Of a stretch of DNA of 64,000 nt, positions 47,201-61,900 are shown in pieces. How positions within the stretch are numbered: the first letter of the stretch is position 1; each line of letters starts with the position of its first letter. Location: assembly GCF_021018895.1 (NCBI RefSeq), contig NC_079365.1, positions 19,180,001-19,244,000 of the forward strand, in the 5' to 3' direction. The position numbers were made by a program, and so were the translations under genes. Source of the stretch: Seriola aureovittata (Eukaryota; Chordata; Actinopteri; Carangiformes; Carangidae). The notes under the pieces are model-generated. The model searched no databases, had not been told where the DNA came from, and was given only the letters and a program-made list of their open reading frames with translations.

Positions 47201-50200
47201 GTATGTCAGAAATTACGCCTGTTTTTCCTGCTTTGACAGGCCAAGACGCACTCTTTGAAAAGGGTCTTTAATCCAGATTTTAGCCTTGAGCACAGCGGTT
47301 CAATGCGAAAACATTAAATATCCTTAGCCTCCTAAGGAAGAACCTGTATCATCACGACCCAACTTAATACATACATTAAAAATAAATGCACAGTGCATTG
47401 TTAACCCACTAAGAATATCAACTCATTTCCAAACATCTTTGTGTTTACCCATGTGAACTGCTTTCAGCTGAATAAATCTGCTGTGCGAGTACAATGTGAC
47501 TAACTGTGACATAACACAAGAGATATGTGTGATACCAGGGCGGCCTGAGCATCACTAATGTGGAAGCGGCGCTCACTTGTCAGTCATGGCTACTTGTTCC
47601 AACATGGCAGATCCAGTGTTGCTCTTCCAATTACCAGAGATGGATGTTCGCCTGGAAGAAGAACAGGAAATTGTGCGTTAAATTATTGCAGACACCCTTC
47701 ACTTGCAGAAATTATAAAAACAAGAAATCAAAGGAAGACAAAACTAGACAACCTTGAAGCCTGTGTAGTCAGGCAACAAGCGCAGATGCAGGTTATAAGG
47801 CTGATTAGCATCCTGAAAAATAGGCCAGCTACCAAATGGTCTTTGTTTTACAGCGAGCTCATAGGTTTACACACAACAAATACAGGTTTACACACAACAA
47901 AAAGCATGCAAATAAAAGCGGACTGGCATGCTAATCTGCAGGCTTTACATTTCAGATTGTTAAACTTATGCTCTGTTAAAGCAGATGTCTGTGCACATGA
48001 ACATGTACAATATATGAAGAAAAAAAAAACTCTTCCCTGAATCCGACTAACAAGCAAGAACACACTCACATGTATGCTTTGTAGTCAGTGCCGATTTTCT
48101 GGACCCTGATGTCGTACTTGGCGTCTACAAATGGCTCTGTAGTGCAGTAGGTCTGAGTGATGGCCACCACACTTGCAATGTCCTGGAAGTCACTCACATT
48201 GTCCACTTTGACCTACAGAGGAATACGAATAGTACATGTAGAAACACTATTTATTTAAATTTAAATTAAATGTAATTTAATAGTAATAATGTAATTCTAG
48301 CTTTGGTAAAAAACAAATTACATACTGCAACTATTTTCCGTAACAATAAAAAGGAAAAAAGAAAAAGGATTTCATCTTATTTCCGTGTTTTGTGTTTTGT
48401 CTTGCTGAGAGATAAATGAGAAGATTGATGCCACTCTATTGTATGTACGTTAAATATGAAGCCAGGAGACAGTTAGCTTAACACTTAGCTTAGCATAAGG
48501 ACATGGTAAATAGTTGGCTTGGCTATGTCCAAAGGTAAAAATAAATCTTCCTACCAGCACCTCTAAAGCTCACCGATAAACACATTCTGCCCTGTTGGTT
48601 TGATATGTAGAAAAACCAAAGTGGAAAAAGAAAAAGAAAAACATTTTGTTTTATTTGGACAGTGCTAGGCAAGCTGTTTCCCCCTGCTTCCAGTCTTTTT
48701 GCTAAACTAAGCTAATCTCCTGCTGGCTCTAGCTTCATACTTTCCTCCACAGATATAGATAGATAGATAGATAGATACTTTATTTATACCCTGGGGGAAA
48801 TTCACATATGACAGTGGTGTCAATCTCGTCTAACTCTCTGCAAGAAAAAAATTATATTTATAAAATATTTGTAAAATAGTATTCCCCAAAATGTCAGACT
48901 ATTTCATCTACACAAAGAGTTTGCGAATCTAAATGATACAAACTCATAGACTGCTCTTCTTGAGTGAAGCATTCTGCTTGTAATTTGCATTGTTCGTGTT
49001 GATAGTGTCTAAATACACTCATATTATCAATACAGACCTAATCCATTATCTGGGTCAGTGTGGAGTCCGGAAATGAAACTGTTATGGCCTCTGCAGGAGA
49101 CACTGTCATTGTCCTAGAAGTGACATGGTCCACTTTCCTCAAAAACCACAGTGGAATCTATTGTACTTGTGCTTTCACTCTGTATTTATCATAAATTACT
49201 TCAAACTATTCCCCTTGGGGAGAAGCAACAAAGTAATAAAACAGATTTTAAAAAAGTGTAATTTTTACTTCTGTGGGAGACTACAGGTACAGATTAGATA
49301 GGGGGAAAAAAGAAGGCAAATGGTACAGACTGATAAGAGGCCCAGCTACACACAGGGGAAGGACAGTAACACCATATCAGATCGAGCAGTTCAGAGGAGT
49401 GATGTGTGGTGGATCGATGAGGAGTGGTAGAAAGAGAATAAACACTTCACTCTCATTTCACCCAGAAAATATGAACACAGTTGTCAGTCACAAAGCATTA
49501 CACAGCACAATGAGAGGAGAAAAGGTGAACTGAGGGAGAATATGAAGAGATGTGCTGCAGTAATGAAAGGAGGAAAGGATAAGGAAAGTCAGATAATAAG
49601 AAAACAGAGGAAGAAGAAGGAGGATATTCAGTGGTGGTATATGTCAGGGAAAGCATTACACAGTACCAATGACATGTGGTGGTGCTTAGTGTAGCCATTC
49701 AACTATCTCTGGGCACACAGAGAGATTTCAAACCACTTCCAAATGGCAATTTGTCAAATGATGCAACGGTCTAATGGGTCGGCTCCACTCCAACATGCAG
49801 CTATTTTCTCCCATTACGTGAATTTGTCTTCAGTTTAAACAAGACAAAAACAGCTTGATGTCTGTGTCATTTGATCACAATAAGTGCTTCAATGTTGTAA
49901 GCTAATTTCAGGAGATCTAACCTTTCATGAACTCATTAATTTTCCATGTAAATGTGTTTTGTTTTCTGTTTTTGTTTTTTTTTCTATGAAAAGAGCATCA
50001 CTGTAAGGGAATCAATATTACCTTTCCCATTCCAGAGTGGGCATGTCCGATCTTCACCACTACTGGGAAGCCTGGTGTTGTAATCTGTAAAAGAAATTAT
50101 ATAATTCAGTGATGAGTAATGATTAACAATACAGAATGACAACAGTGGTTATTCATATCAACACACTGGAAAAATCCGGAAGTGAAAACATTTTAGAAGT

Positions 50201-53200
50201 ACCCACTGTTGGTGAGTGACTGCGTTTTCACTATTCACAGATGTATTTAGGCAAGAAAAGCCTTTTGTGTTATTTGTTGTTAGTTGTTTTATCAAAAATG
50301 ATTTTAAGACTGTGAAATGAAATACTTTGCGAGGAAAGCAATTTTCTGCAGTGGGCATATTGACACAGAAAAAGTCTATTAGAGAAACATGCAGTTCAAA
50401 AAAGGAAACTGATACAGATGTATATGGAATATCTGCTGAAATCACATTAGTGAATAGAGTGTGTTCGATACAGGATTTTGTGGTCCATACCAATAAATAT
50501 TTGATTAACTAAGAAACAGTGATAGTAATATTTAACTTTATATTCAGTTTTTAACATAAATGTAAGGATCCCTTAAATTTGTTTTTGTTCTGTTTTACAA
50601 TTCATCTTCTAGGGACGACTTATGTCTGAATGTATTATGGCAGTCCCTCTAATTGCTGTTATTATTTTTCAATAAAAGCCTAAAATGTCAACTTGGCAGA
50701 ACTAAAGGAAAAAGCTGGATCTCCAAAGTCATTACAATACTTTGTCTAGGGAACATGAATGTCTGTGCCAAAGTTTGTGCCAATACATTGCATTTGCACA
50801 GAATATGACTGCTGGTGGTACTAGAAGAAAAGTTAGGGAATCACCAAAGTCCGTAGGATTCATCCTCTAGTGGTCATTAATGTCTGTGCAAAATTTCATG
50901 GCAATTCATCCAGCAGTTGTTGAAATATTTCAGTGAGCCTTGCCAGGTTACATAATGCATGATACATAATGCATACACATTTCTTAATTACCTCAAGCAT
51001 CTCAGCCAATGTACAGGCCAATATATCTGCAATAACCAAATATAAGATGATATATACCGATATTTTGATTTATCCAACTCTGTTCCTGAACATTTTATTC
51101 AAAAATGTAAAACATTAAATTAATGTGTAATTTACTTTTTAGGAGTAGTGACATGCATTCAGATTACAAGATGTCTCATTTTATTCAAAATGAGTTATGA
51201 AGTTATGAAACAGCAATACTACTAGTCTACAGCTGAGCACAAATCAGACAAATCTATGACTCAGATGTTGCACTGATGATCACACAACCTGTCTCTGAAA
51301 ACAACAACTACAACACTAATCTTGAACTTGAAAAGAAGCTCCACAGCTGATTTGATTCTGTAAAACATCGTCATAATTTTCACAACAATCATGACTAAGT
51401 GACTACACCTACAGCAGCCTATGGGAGGAGAGCGAGGACATCAAAAGAGGGTAGAAGAAGAGGCAAAGGATGGTAGTTTTTTTTTTTTTTTTCCTGCGTT
51501 TGAGGAGGCTGTCCCTAAATTGTTGAGTACATAAGAGGCTCCCTGTGTGCGACCCTCTCAGCATTCAAGACCAGAGTGAGAGGGGATCCAACTATTGTAA
51601 GTTTCTCAGTGTGTTGTCTACAGAGAGGGAGAGAGAGAGAAAGAAGAGAGGGAAAGACGAGAGAGGGAGCAGTGACAGCAGCAGCCTACCCTTCAAGTTA
51701 TTTGCTCCAGCTTAAATTCAGAGGTGTACTTTAAACTTATGAAAACATTTCTATCCACAGCTGCCTTTCGGCTCAGCAGAGCTCATCTTACTACTTCAAC
51801 TCTACTGTCTTATCTGGCCCCCCTCCCTCCCTCGCTGACTGCCAGCCTGATTTGCTTCCCGGGGAACTTAACGGGATCAGAAGAGGTTGCCGAGCGTTCT
51901 TTCATCGAGTGCTGGAGCAGTCAGAGGCAGCCAGAGTCGTCATGGCCATGTCCCAGGAGCGGAGTGCGTGTCTGGGGCTCTGGGTGCTCCTTTTGCTTGG
52001 TGCAGGCATGGAGGAAGTTGTGGAGGGATGTAGCTGCCACCCAGCACACCCACAGCAGCTTTTCTGCAGCGCTGAGATTGGTAAGTTATTGACTGGAGAT
52101 CAATTTAGTTTGTGTTCACTCACAAAATTTAAAAGCTGCTGTATTTAATAATAATAATAGGAGACTGGTTTTAAGTTCTTCAGACTTTGAATGAAATGAC
52201 CAGAAAGGGGGGGTGTGATTTCAAAATGGGAGGAATGGCCCTCCTTCCAAAATAATTGATGATTTGGCTTATTGATCAATTTAATTAGATTTTCTGAGAG
52301 GTAACTAATTCTAATCCACAGAGTGAACCTACTATGCCAAGAACTAATCAATAGGTTTTCATGGCTGAGCTTTTCATGGCGGTTGATTTATTATTGTGGC
52401 TTTTTCCAATTATATTCATCAAAAATATCAGTTGTTGAAGTTGTTAAAGAACAAAATAGGATGGCTGTATAAAATATTAGTGTGGTGGGTGGTTAGTGGA
52501 GGGATTATTCATTGATATCAGTTATAACATCATCAGTTTCTTTTAAATGAGTGAGTGTAAAGAAGAGAAATACATGCACCCTTGTTACTCAGACTTGCCT
52601 TTCTTTTTCTTATATTTTCTATTTCTTATATTTAGCCTTTATATTTTTTTATTTGAAAACAGTGCTACTTGTTTTATTTTTGAGTCTTCTTGCTCTTAAT
52701 CACATAAAACAAACTAAAAAACAGTCAGCACAGAGTGGCCCCGGCCTACTTTCTATCTGTCTGTCTGTCCGGCTATCTGCCTGTCTCTCTGTCTGACGCC
52801 CCCCATCATCCACTTCTCTCTTGTCTAAGCACAGGCCAAAACCAACACTCTGCTCTGACTTTGAGTACTTGGCTCCAGACTGTGGAAAGCTGGAGTATGT
52901 GCTTCTGTCAAAGGTTACACTCCAGCAGAGGAGAGCGAGAGAGAGAGAGAAAGTAGAAGAAGAAATTGCTTTTATTTTAGTCTTGTTTTCTAATTGGTCT
53001 GTATCTCCCTTCAGGTTTAGAGAGGGTCGCCTCCTTCAAAGTGCTTTGGAAATGTGTCTCAAAAAATAGTCAGTATGAAATGGAAGCTGAGACCTGTTTT
53101 CAAAACCCCCATAACGCCAAATTAGATCTGGGTTATGGGAACACAATGAGTAAGCCTATCTGGGGCAGTGTTTTTAGGACAGAGTTTTACATATGAAATG

Positions 53201-54506
53201 TGTCATCCACGAGTGAGATGTAAGTATCATTATTCTGTTTTCTCCGTCTGAACAATTTGAGGTCTTCACAAAGCCTGGTCCTGCAACGTCCTGATGAGTT
53301 AGACTGGAACAGACATAAACCAGTTCTCAATCTAGACTTACTGGTCTTGTTGGCATCATGCTGGGTTGAATTTTATAACCATAAACTATATGTGTGTGTA
53401 AGTTTTCATTGGAAACAAAAACGTCCCAAAACAGTTGTATAACATGACACAAAAGTAAACCAATCTGTAGGTTATTCTACATCATGTGGCCAACATTCAA
53501 AAACTGAAACTGTCTTTGAAACAAGCCTATTACAAAATAATAGGAGAATTTTTGTTGAACTATTTTTTATCAGAACTTGTATCCAAACCACTGGACCCAA
53601 ACAAAATGTTTTGAATGACTGTTTAGTAAACCCCTCCACTGAACAGCAATTAGCCAATCGTAGCTTAGCAACCTCAACCAAGCAGAGCAGTCAAAGTTTA
53701 GATTTGTTAAAGACACATGTTAAAGCAGTAAGTTTACTTTATAAAACCAGAAACAGAAGAGCAAATGTGTAAAGAATGGATTAAACCATGTTTATCTGGA
53801 TTAATGTAAGCTGCATATGTTAACATGTTTGCCTAACTAGCTACAGTAATAACGCTAACATAGTGTTACATCAGAAAAAGCCCCTTCGAGATTTGAACAT
53901 CCACTAATTTATATTTACCCACTTCACTGGCGTCCATTTTGGATGCCACTATCAGAGTTCAGTGTAATGTTAGCAGCTCTGACCTGATTTGGGAGAAGCT
54001 TTATTTACATACAAAGTCCTCATCCTCAAAACATTCCTCTTGTTATGTTAAAAGAAAAACATACAGTTTGAAAATATGAACAATAAAGCATAAATCTCAT
54101 AACCTCCATGTTGCTTGTCCAAGTAAGCATTCAAACAAAAGTGACAACAAAATAACTATCTTAAAGTTTCCCCTGTCGCACTGTAGGCTGCTACATGGAG
54201 TCTAATCCTACAGCTAGCTAGTTTGACTGTAGTCTTTGCTTCAGTCTTTTAACACAATATCATCTGTATGTAGGCCTAAGCACCAAGTGGCTACCTAAGA
54301 CATGTTTGCATGAGAACGAGTCAACCGGACAGCAAGAGATTTCAACCAGCTCATGGAACTGATGCTAATTAGTTAGCTAGCTCCAATAAGATAACAACAG
54401 TTGTCATTTCAGGCGGCAAAATGCAGTTGTTGGCTAGAGCTGAGAAGCCAGATTTTGTTTACCTCAGTGTTTCAAAAGCTGTTAACAATTGTGGTAAATC
54501 TGGCAC

Positions 54507-54539
<33 letters not shown>

Positions 54540-57500
54540 CATACATAATAATATTATATATTATATTAGAAATTACATATGTCTTGTACAAGGGCAGAAA
54601 GTTTGACAGGCGTAGCAAGAGTAACTAAGGGGGCGGGGCTTGGAACACGGTCAATTGACCACAGGTTCTTTTGTAATTAGGTCCCACTTCCTCAGGGTCT
54701 GCTTGGGTGCCTGGTTTTAAATGTCTGAGTCCTGATTTGGACACAAAAGTCAGTGGTCCCCTTTCAGGTAGGATGCAACTTTCTGGACCCATGAATAAGA
54801 ACTAAGGAAAATCCCTCACTTACAATAAGTGCATCTAAGAAAACTTTTCATCTGGTGGCATCTGTGGTTACACTGTCCTTGTTGTTTTCTAAGGATAGAC
54901 TGGTGGTGGCCTTCAGTTGACCTGACAGTGTTGTCAGAGTCGATGAGCCCTTTGAATAAAGCTGTACATCTGAGTAATATCCCATCTGGACAAACCTTGG
55001 ACGATTCCCTGGCCATGTTTGTGTATTTGACATTGTGTGTGTGTGTGTGTATGTGTGAGTGTGTATGTGTGAGTGTGTGAGAGTCTGTGCGTGTGTTGGA
55101 CAGAGGCCAAGCCATGCCAACACAGCCTAATCCATCTCTCTCTCTTTCTTTCCCTCGCTCTCCCTACTTCATTTCCATGTCTATAGGCTTGGTCTAATGG
55201 GCTGCATACTAACAATATCAGTGTGAAAGCCCGCTGACAGTCCAGCTTTGTGAGCATGACAAGGGTGCCGATTCATCTGGGAGGGGGGAAGTTACTTACT
55301 ACATCAGTTCTCATGGTACAAGTTTGCAATATTTCTTTGGTTATGTAGCTGTGAGGCAGATGCACAGCCACTTTCACTCTCCAGGCATGCCTGTGCTTAT
55401 TCCTGTTTGTTACACAGCTGCAGCAACTGAATGGAGTGGGTAACCTAGCCTGCGCAGTTCAAAAGATGTCTAGGTGGGGGGCAAACATTTCAGAGAATCT
55501 GGGCCAAGAGAATCAACAGACAACAAGCTTGAGTTTTGCGGTTCAGTTATTACCTGTAACCTCTACAATAAATGTCATCAAATACACTACAAATCTATTA
55601 TGTGTGGAACATGATCCAACACAGATTTTTTCAGTTTTATCTGGCATGAGCAGACATTGTCTTATAAATGATTAAAGTCACTGATCTGCTGTAATGATAA
55701 AATGAAAAAAAAAAAAAAATGACAGTACTGTTCTCGGCTAACTGGCTATACCAACTTCTGTCCTCTTCCACGTGCACTGATGTATGGCCAATGCTCATAC
55801 TGCCAACTATTTGATCCTTACACATAGCACTGTTATGCCTTGGTGTATTAATTACCACTAATAGACCACACAGACCATTTACTAAGCGCAGAAGGAAAGA
55901 TTTAAGTGGGGCGACTAATTTAACCTCATCTACTTTAAGATATGTTTCTTGTTGCCAAAGGAAGTGCAGATGAAAGAGTTGAACTCAAGAAAGAAGGCAA
56001 TAATAAGATTGTTGGTACAGTGTAGTATTTCTATGTATTGAGCGTGACTGGCAGGTGATATAATATTCGCTGAGGGGGTGGGTGTAGTGATGTAATTGTA
56101 CTTATAGTAAATATGGCATCACCCTTTAAAATACTATTTACCAGCAGGGAGTGGAAAGAGTATTAAGATTTGAAAATGCTGCAGTGTGAAAATCATCAAG
56201 AGTCCTGGATGCAAAATATTACCTAAAGCAAGAGTTCAACATTGTGGAAAATACAAATTTTCCCATTTTGTTGAGAATTTGATGAGAAGATCATTACCAC
56301 TCTCATGTCTGTGAGGTAAACACAAAACTAGTCCATGTTAGTTTAGGTTAGCCAGCGATAACAGATAAACAGCTAGCTTGGCTGTATCCAAAGGTAAAAA
56401 CAATCACCTACCAGCAGCTGTAAAGCTGACTGTAAACCTCTAAATTCAGTTTTTATGCTAAGCTAAGCTAACAGGCTGCTTACTGGTTCTTGTGATATAC
56501 TTACCAACAGATATGAGGGAGGTATCAATCTTCTCATCAAACTCTTGACAAGCACTATTCCTTTAAAAAAACATACAAACGTACAAGCAGCAAAAGTATC
56601 TTCAGGTCTGAAACTAAAAGTGCTTATCATATACTCATTATGTTAGATTACATTATCAATACATTGGCTTTTAAGCAGCAATGTTGAAGCTGGAGTTACA
56701 TCAAACCTCTGTGCTACTACAGCACATTACACAAGTACAACAACATATTTTGTGATGTTTAGCGTATATGTTCAGCATGTAATAACTCTGCAAAGTTATC
56801 TAAAACTGTGGCTGTCAAGTAAATGAGGTGGAGTAAATTACAAACACCTCAAAATAGTACTTAAGTACAGTACTTTATGTCTCCAGCTTGATGAAGATTT
56901 ACTCAAATTTACCCTTTTTTAATTTATCCAATTTTATGTATGTGTGTAGGTGACTTTACAGGCAGGTGTGTCCTTATGAGGCCAGACTTTGTTAAGTGTA
57001 CTGTAATGTTTTATGTAACATCTATGTGCTTACTTCATTTTCTATTTACCCTTTCTACTTTCTCACATTTTAGGCCAGTAGGCAGTTTCCCTAATGTACT
57101 TTCTTTCTATATTCTATTGATAGACTCAAGATGGTTTCTACTTCACTTGGATTACCCCAACAGCACTGTATTAATCTACTGTATTAATCTGAAGGCCTAA
57201 TGTTATCAGACCTATTGCCATGCTCTATTTGAGCCCGAGGCTTTGGATTATGCAGTGAAAGAATGGAGTGAATCAAAGTTATATTAAGCAGGCATGTAGG
57301 ACTGTCCTCTCTGACATTTTTGTCCTTAGACTAGCCATGTTGCTGTGGGTGATGCAATGCACTCAGATTAAACTATAACACTACACACAAATTCACATTT
57401 GTTTGCCGCCTTGCCTTTCTATTTCATTGCATGTTTAACAGATTAAAAAAAAGTCTCTTTTTCTCCTGAAGCAATTTCACAGAACACGCTGAGCTCCTCC

Positions 57501-58570
57501 TCCTCCTCTTACCAGCAGACAAAACCGCGGTGTAGTTATGTGACGAGCGAGAAGCAAAAACAAGGGGGTGGTTTGCTTAGCTGTGTGACAGGGTGAGTGG
57601 GTTAGGAGGGGTGCTGGGTCACACTTTCTCTCCCCCTCATTAATACTGTAGCTTTTCTCTTTCTTTCATGGCTTTACCAAGGTCAGTCGCTCCAATTCTG
57701 CCTCTCTGTTTCTCTTTTCTCTCCGTCTTTCTGCATCTTCCTCTGGTGAATCTACAGGCGACTCTTTTCTCTCTTTAGAGATACAGTGTGAAAAGTAGGA
57801 GAGGAATGACAATTATCTAGCAGTGTTGAAAGGAATATTCCTTACAGGCGATTTACTGGAGAAGCCAAATTGAATTGCTCGCTAATCAAGATATTTTAGT
57901 ATATTGCATTTATATGCATCTATATATATACGTTTATATATCCAGTCCATGATTGGCAGTATAAAAACTTCACTTATTAAAATTTGAATCATTTTCTGAG
58001 TGAAAACCTCCTACATGACATGTATGCTGTAATGCAGCAATATTTCGCCAATGTGCCACTGCTTTTCAGATTGTTAATGCAGCTGTCTGACTGTAAGACT
58101 TGAGGTTTTGGGAAAACAGAGACTCAATCTGAAAGACAGCTGTAGCAGTAGTCTTAATTATGTTTGATGTATTACGCTACAGCAGTGTTATTAGTTTAAA
58201 GGAAATGTTTGACAGTGGTATTAATTTGTCAGTTAACATTATGAGAAATGCAGATGTCCAAAAGTGCAGGTTTCATGGCTTTGCTGGAAGGAAAAAAGAA
58301 TATATTGGTAGCAATGAAATCTATAATAACAAGGCTTGATTTGGCACAGTGTGAACTACATGTTGTGGTTGGGATGAATAAAACCTACAATGTTAATAAT
58401 ACTTTGATTATAATGAGTATTTTCTCTCTAAATGACAGGCTGTAAAATTATATGACTTCAGTGTTACCTTCCTGCCGAGAACCACAGTCCAATTATCCTG
58501 CTGCTTTACTCTTCGACTTGATTCACAGTATGGGATAAAATAATGCAGAGCGCCAGACATGGTTTGGCTT

Positions 58571-58650
<80 letters not shown>

Positions 58651-58865
58651 TGTGATGTGGTGTGGTATATACTGTATACATAAATGTGTGTGTGTCCGTG
58701 TATGTGGAGTCAGTTAATGGGAGTGTGCAAGCAGAGAGCTACTTGTTATTCCATGTGGGTTTTGATTTCACTCCCAGAGGAGAGGAGGGACACATCCTGT
58801 ATCACTATTGAGAGGGACTGCTACAGTGTCTCTGTGGAGATTTGTGGAGACAAATCAATCAATCG

Positions 58866-58903
<38 letters not shown>

Positions 58904-61900
58904 TGCATGTAAATCACCTTCTTGTGTTGCCACTTGCATTTATTTGGCATTTCAATTATCTTTCTGTGTTTTCTTTTGGTCTGGCAGTGATAAGGGCAAA
59001 GATCTCTGGAGAGAAGATTGTGTCGCCTAGCAACAGCTCCTCACCTTACATGAAGATGATCCAATACGAAATCAAAATGATCAAGGTGAGATCTCAGGAC
59101 AGCCATAAAAGCTGCTGCTGGTGCAAACATACATCATTTTTAAGGGTTATGCTGCTGTGTATAGCAGGTTTATGTTCGTATCGTCTGCGTATCATCTTTC
59201 AGGGAAAGTAGCAAAGAAATTCTAACTGGCTGTGCTAACAAGCAGTTCAGACCTCCTAAATGTCCATGGATGACAGCACTCAATCACTAGAAGAAGTCTT
59301 GGTCATATGGTTCAAATGCGTGCAAACGTCTGTCTCCCCATTGTATTATGCGGTTACAGTAAAATTGAATAAAGAGCAGAGTATCTGCTTAGTATCAAAA
59401 ATTTATATATTTTTTGATTTACAGCCACTTTAAGTATGCTACATTTTAGGGACATATAAACGTTTTAGTCCTATCATTATTGACTTACATTGCTCCCTCA
59501 TGTATACTGTATTAAGTCTATTTCAGGCCAGGCTTATACCTCCCCTTTTTCTTGAAACTAGAACCTCTCCACTCTCTTCTCCACGTATGTCTCTGTTTTC
59601 AGATGTTCAAAGGTTTTGACAAGGCCAAGGATATCCAGTACGTGTACACTCCAGTCTTCTCCTCTCTGTGTGGGGTCAAACTGGACTCTAACAATAAAGC
59701 AGGCTATCTGCTCTCAGGTATAGTTATGAAGTGGTTGGGTTTTATATCACACTTTAATTTGGAAAAAGCAGCAGAAAGTCCATCAAAAGCTGCATACAGT
59801 AATGTCAAACTGGTACACCTGGTGTTGTTTTCAGTGGGCGATAACAGGGCGATAATGACAGGATTTTTCTTTTAAAGGAATAGTTCAACATATTTAAATT
59901 TAATTTAATTTTATAACATTTTTTAAAACAGACTTAATTAAAATCGCTACAATGTTTGTGATGTTGTGATGCCACTAAACAGGGAGCATGTGGAGCGATG
60001 GGAGGATCTCTATTGGCCAATGTGATCTGGTCGAGTCCTGGGACAACTTATCACTGTCACAAAAGAAGAATCTCAACTACAGATACCAGATGGGCTGTGA
60101 ATGCAGAGTGAGTAAGGACTGTTCCTACTCTCTTCATACATATTTATCTTCGTACCACTCATCTGTCAGTCTGTCTGAGAGTTGCCTACATGAGCTTCAG
60201 CTCGAGAAACAAAGCAACTGAGCTGTTAAAGCAAAGAGGTCTTCTTATCTCTTACTCTGTCTCAGACTTTCTTTCCATTTTGGTACAAAAGATTTTCATG
60301 TCTCTTATGACTGTTTTTTACAATCAAAATTCATAGCTCATAGCATAAAGTCTCTACAGACACCCAGATCTAGTCTCTTCTAACTTTTACCTGAGCAAAG
60401 CTCTTATTCATGGCCCAGGGGAGACCAACTTTGGGAACAAATAATGACATGAGTGAATGAGTAAAAGAATAAATCAAATCTTCTCTCCTCAGATCAACAC
60501 ATGTTACACAGTGCCGTGTGCGTCTACAGGAGAAAACGAGTGCTTGTGGACTGACTGGCTGCTGGATAACAGCCTAAATGGAGAGCAGGCTCGGCAGTAC
60601 GCCTGCATCCGCCGCTCTGACACAACCTGTAGCTGGTACCGGGGTGGACCTCCGCCCGAGAAAGACTTCCTGGACATGACTGACCCTTGACCTGTAATCC
60701 TGACATTGATTTCACTCCATTTGAATCCTGCAACGCCTCAAGAACAAAAAAAAAAAAAAGTCCTGCTTCGGCTTATGTAGCTCAAATTTGGCGTGCAAAG
60801 TAGCAACTGATTTCACTGAAAAATTGGCTGATTTTTTATTTTCAAGGGAGCTTAACTCACCGCTGAGCTTCTGTTTGCAGAGTTCAGGTGGTTGCTACAG
60901 CAATGCTAGGAAAAGTTTTATAATCTGCAGGGGTTTTCAGCATTCCTCTGACTCATTTTCTCGCTCTCCACACATTCCACTTCGCTTGCTGTTTTCCACA
61001 GAATAAGAATTGCAGCCGATCATCCACTGCAGATTATTCAACCCAGAGTGAATCTTCTTTCTATCCTCTCTGAGGGCCTGGCAGTAAATGCATAACCTTC
61101 ACAAAAGAGAATAAATTGAGGACCTCATATTTGTTTATGCATAACTTACAATAAGTTATGCAGTAATTTAGGCTATACATTTACTGAAAGAAGAATAAGG
61201 AAGTTGGACAATTACTGCAAAACAACAGCGGGAAAATTGTAGGAAAAAAAGACACAGCCCTGCATTGCAAAGTGTACTTTACATGCTGTAAAACAAATCT
61301 TCTGTGCACACATTTTTACAGGTAGACTGCAGCACTGCCACCTTTTCTCCACACATTCTGGTGTTGAATTTTTACCTTTATATAATATGGAATAACAGTC
61401 CCATGCAAATGAATATGCACTGTACATAAGTATATAGCACAAGACAGTCCCCAGTTAATTATATTTTGACAAAATCCGACACAGGAATTATATATGATGA
61501 TAATTCTTGTCCATCTAAATCATAACAGTTTAACCTCTCAAATTTCTGAGACTGTAAATATTGTACTTCAGTGAGAATTAACATTTTAAAGGCTAACCAG
61601 ATCTTGTCTTGTAGGATATAGAGGTTCTTATCTTGTGGTTTTGTGTGTTTAGTTTAATTGGTTGAACTCTGTACTATTTCCTGTGCCAAAAATCTAATCC
61701 AGCGCTTTAACAACAGCACTGCCACCTGTAGAAGCCAAGCCCCCCCCCCCCGTTCCTTAAAGAAAATGACGTAACAGGACAAGGTTCAATTCTCTATTTT
61801 AACTCCTTAAGAGGAACAGGAAGTGGATTCTCCTCAAGGTTCAAGTTTAAGAGCAAATAGTAAAAATTTTGGCACATGACCTTAACCAACAAAAAGAGAA

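Larger units (their letters stand above)
48213..50021 (-). other. syn2: SYN2 intron (1.8 kb)
   Basis: It holds a palindromic element copy (48.39-48.91 kb) that is itself interrupted by a GATA-repeat-bearing insertion. Downstream it has a purine-rich stretch at 49.5-49.63 kb. No exon was recognised. Confidence 0.8.
52081..58987 (+). other. timp4: TIMP4 intron 1 (6.9 kb)
   Basis: It contains a likely dispersed repeat with an (ATT)n core (53.6-54.65 kb), a (GT)n tract (55.03 kb), a palindromic element copy (56.23-56.56 kb), a C/T- and CpG-containing block near 57.48-57.78 kb and two microsatellites just before exon 2. No exon was recognised on either strand. Confidence 0.8.

Noticed and set aside
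47558..48040. 160-codon plus-strand open frame
   Set aside because: Its start is antisense to the SYN2 RTSISGNWK exon and the rest is intron. No family resemblance.
51852..51941. N-terminal extension of TIMP4 upstream of 51,942
   Set aside because: The frame is open upstream, but the codon at 51,852 is TTG, not ATG. Starting at 51,942 gives the expected 29-residue signal peptide and a 224-residue protein.
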